From Mycoplasmatota bacterium (lineage in GTDB: Bacteria; Bacillota_I; Bacilli_A; RF39; UBA660): 5,944 bases of DNA. The position numbers were made by a program, and so were the translations under genes. Below the pieces are notes generated by a model. It was not told the origin of the DNA. It saw only the letters and a list, made by a program, of their open reading frames with translations, and did no database searches. The DNA lies in the NCBI GenBank assembly GCA_012510745.1, contig JAAZHK010000069.1, positions 1-5,944 on the forward strand, written 5' to 3'. Each line of letters opens with the position of its first letter. Within the stretch, counting starts at the first letter, position 1. This document shows positions 5,600 to 5,944 of the stretch, in pieces.

Positions 5600-5944
5600 T
5601 TATTCTACACTTCTTAATGATATTGAGTTTACTGGGGTGGAACTACTTGTTGTGCTACCGTTTCCAAATTGACCTGTGTCATTATTACCCCATGCTCTTA
5701 TTGTACCATCTTTTAGAAGAACTACTGTATACCCTTCCCCGGCTGCGATTTGTTTTACATTGGTAAGTCCCGTTACAGTAACTGGAATACTGCCGTTTGT
5801 TGTACTACCATTTCCAAGTTCACCATTACCATTTTTTCCCCATGTTCTTACTGTACCATCTTCTAGGAGAGCTAATGTATGGAATCTTCCGGCTGCGATT
5901 TGGGTTACATTGGTAAGTCCACTTACAGTAACTGGAATATTGAA
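5600..5944 (-). CDS. RCC1-repeat (beta-propeller) protein, C-terminal part (cut by the right window edge)
   Basis: The frame is open from the right edge to TAA at 5600-5602, giving 114 visible residues; the start lies outside the window. Two consecutive 50-residue repeats (visible residues 3-52 and 53-102) each show the RCC1 pattern: Q-I-A-A-G, then H/Y-T, L-L-x-D-G-T-(V/I)-R, W-G-x-N, G-(E/Q)-(L/F)-G-N-G-S-T-T. By my alignment they share 33 of 50 residues. A third copy begins at TPVNS and stops after about 12 residues (SISLRSVE), so the chain ends inside a blade, as expected if the propeller is closed by an N-terminal strand. RCC1 repeats form seven-bladed propellers used for protein binding. 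Bacterial examples are often large exported or surface proteins of unknown role. No C-terminal membrane anchor or LPXTG motif is present. Function, length and localisation cannot be told from this piece. It is transcribed separately from murG, with a terminator in between. Confidence 0.9.
   Translation of the reverse strand, partial: FNIPVTVSGLTNVTQIAAGRFHTLALLEDGTVRTWGKNGNGELGNGSTTNGSIPVTVTGLTNVKQIAAGEGYTVVLLKDGTIRAWGNNDTGQFGNGSTTSSSTPVNSISLRSVE
5639..5938 (-). repeat. Two tandem 150-bp direct repeats encoding RCC1 blades
   Basis: The units 5789-5938 and 5639-5788 are in frame and differ at 34 of 150 positions by my count (about 77% identical). The first third is nearly identical, with exact runs of 14-17 nt coding for IPVTV, GLTNV and QIAAG. 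The array very likely continues beyond the right edge. Confidence 0.85.

Noticed and set aside
5600..5944. Higher GC of the RCC1 gene as a sign of recent transfer
   Set aside because: By count one repeat is about 41% GC, but only about 20 of 100 third codon positions in the two repeats are G or C. The rise comes mostly from Gly, Ala, Thr and Pro content, and the conserved glycine-rich part of murB is equally GC-rich. Composition alone does not show transfer.
1..5944. RNA genes, CRISPR arrays, insertion sequences, attachment sites
   Set aside because: No tRNA-like cloverleaf, regularly spaced short repeat, transposase frame or flanking target duplication was seen on either strand; the intergenic gaps are all under 160 nt.

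Overview
The window is a low-GC stretch of a bacterial chromosome in which every gene reads on the minus strand. It holds the distal half of a division and cell-wall (dcw) cluster. In transcription order, from high to low coordinates, the genes are: the C-terminal end of an RCC1-repeat protein (5600 to the right edge), murG, murB, divIB (ftsQ), ftsA, ftsZ, and the N-terminal part of ftsK (273 to the left edge).

The base composition, the strong AGGAGG-type ribosome sites, the order murG-murB-divIB-ftsA-ftsZ and the Bacillota-like sequences of FtsZ, MurB (short type) and the SpoIIIE/FtsK N-terminus all point to a walled member of the Bacillota/Bacilli. A very AT-rich uncultured gut lineage near Erysipelotrichia or RF39 would fit, but that placement is inference. 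All seven tryptophan codons in the window are TGG, so the standard code is far more likely than the Mycoplasma code, in which TGA encodes Trp.

Region by region: (1) 5600-5944 encodes about two and a bit RCC1 beta-propeller repeats, and its stop is followed by a hairpin terminator at 5503-5526. (2) 5441-5502 holds a near-consensus sigma-A-type promoter for murG (TTGGCA, 18 nt, TATAAT) and a perfect 8-bp inverted repeat that brackets the -10 box. The best murG start is GTG at 5440; the ATG at 5461 lies inside the -10 box. (3) 365-5440 is a compact five-gene unit: murG and murB overlap by 17 bp, murB-divIB are 7 nt apart, divIB-ftsA 54 nt apart with a plausible internal promoter, and ftsA-ftsZ 13 nt apart. 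(4) A terminator at 323-357 closes the unit after ftsZ. (5) ftsK then starts from its own promoter (TTGAAA, 16 nt, extended TGA-TATAAT).

Functionally, MurG and MurB make peptidoglycan precursors (lipid II synthesis and UDP-MurNAc formation). FtsZ forms the cytokinetic ring, FtsA tethers it to the membrane, and DivIB belongs to the septal-synthesis regulatory complex. FtsK clears the chromosome from the closing septum.

These are mostly well-known genes, and I see no convincing novel multi-gene system. The points that deserve a second look are the RCC1-repeat gene at the 5' border of a split dcw cluster, the inverted repeat over the murG promoter, the altered nucleotide-binding motif of FtsA, ftsK directly after ftsZ, and three promoters that all predict unusually short 5' leaders.
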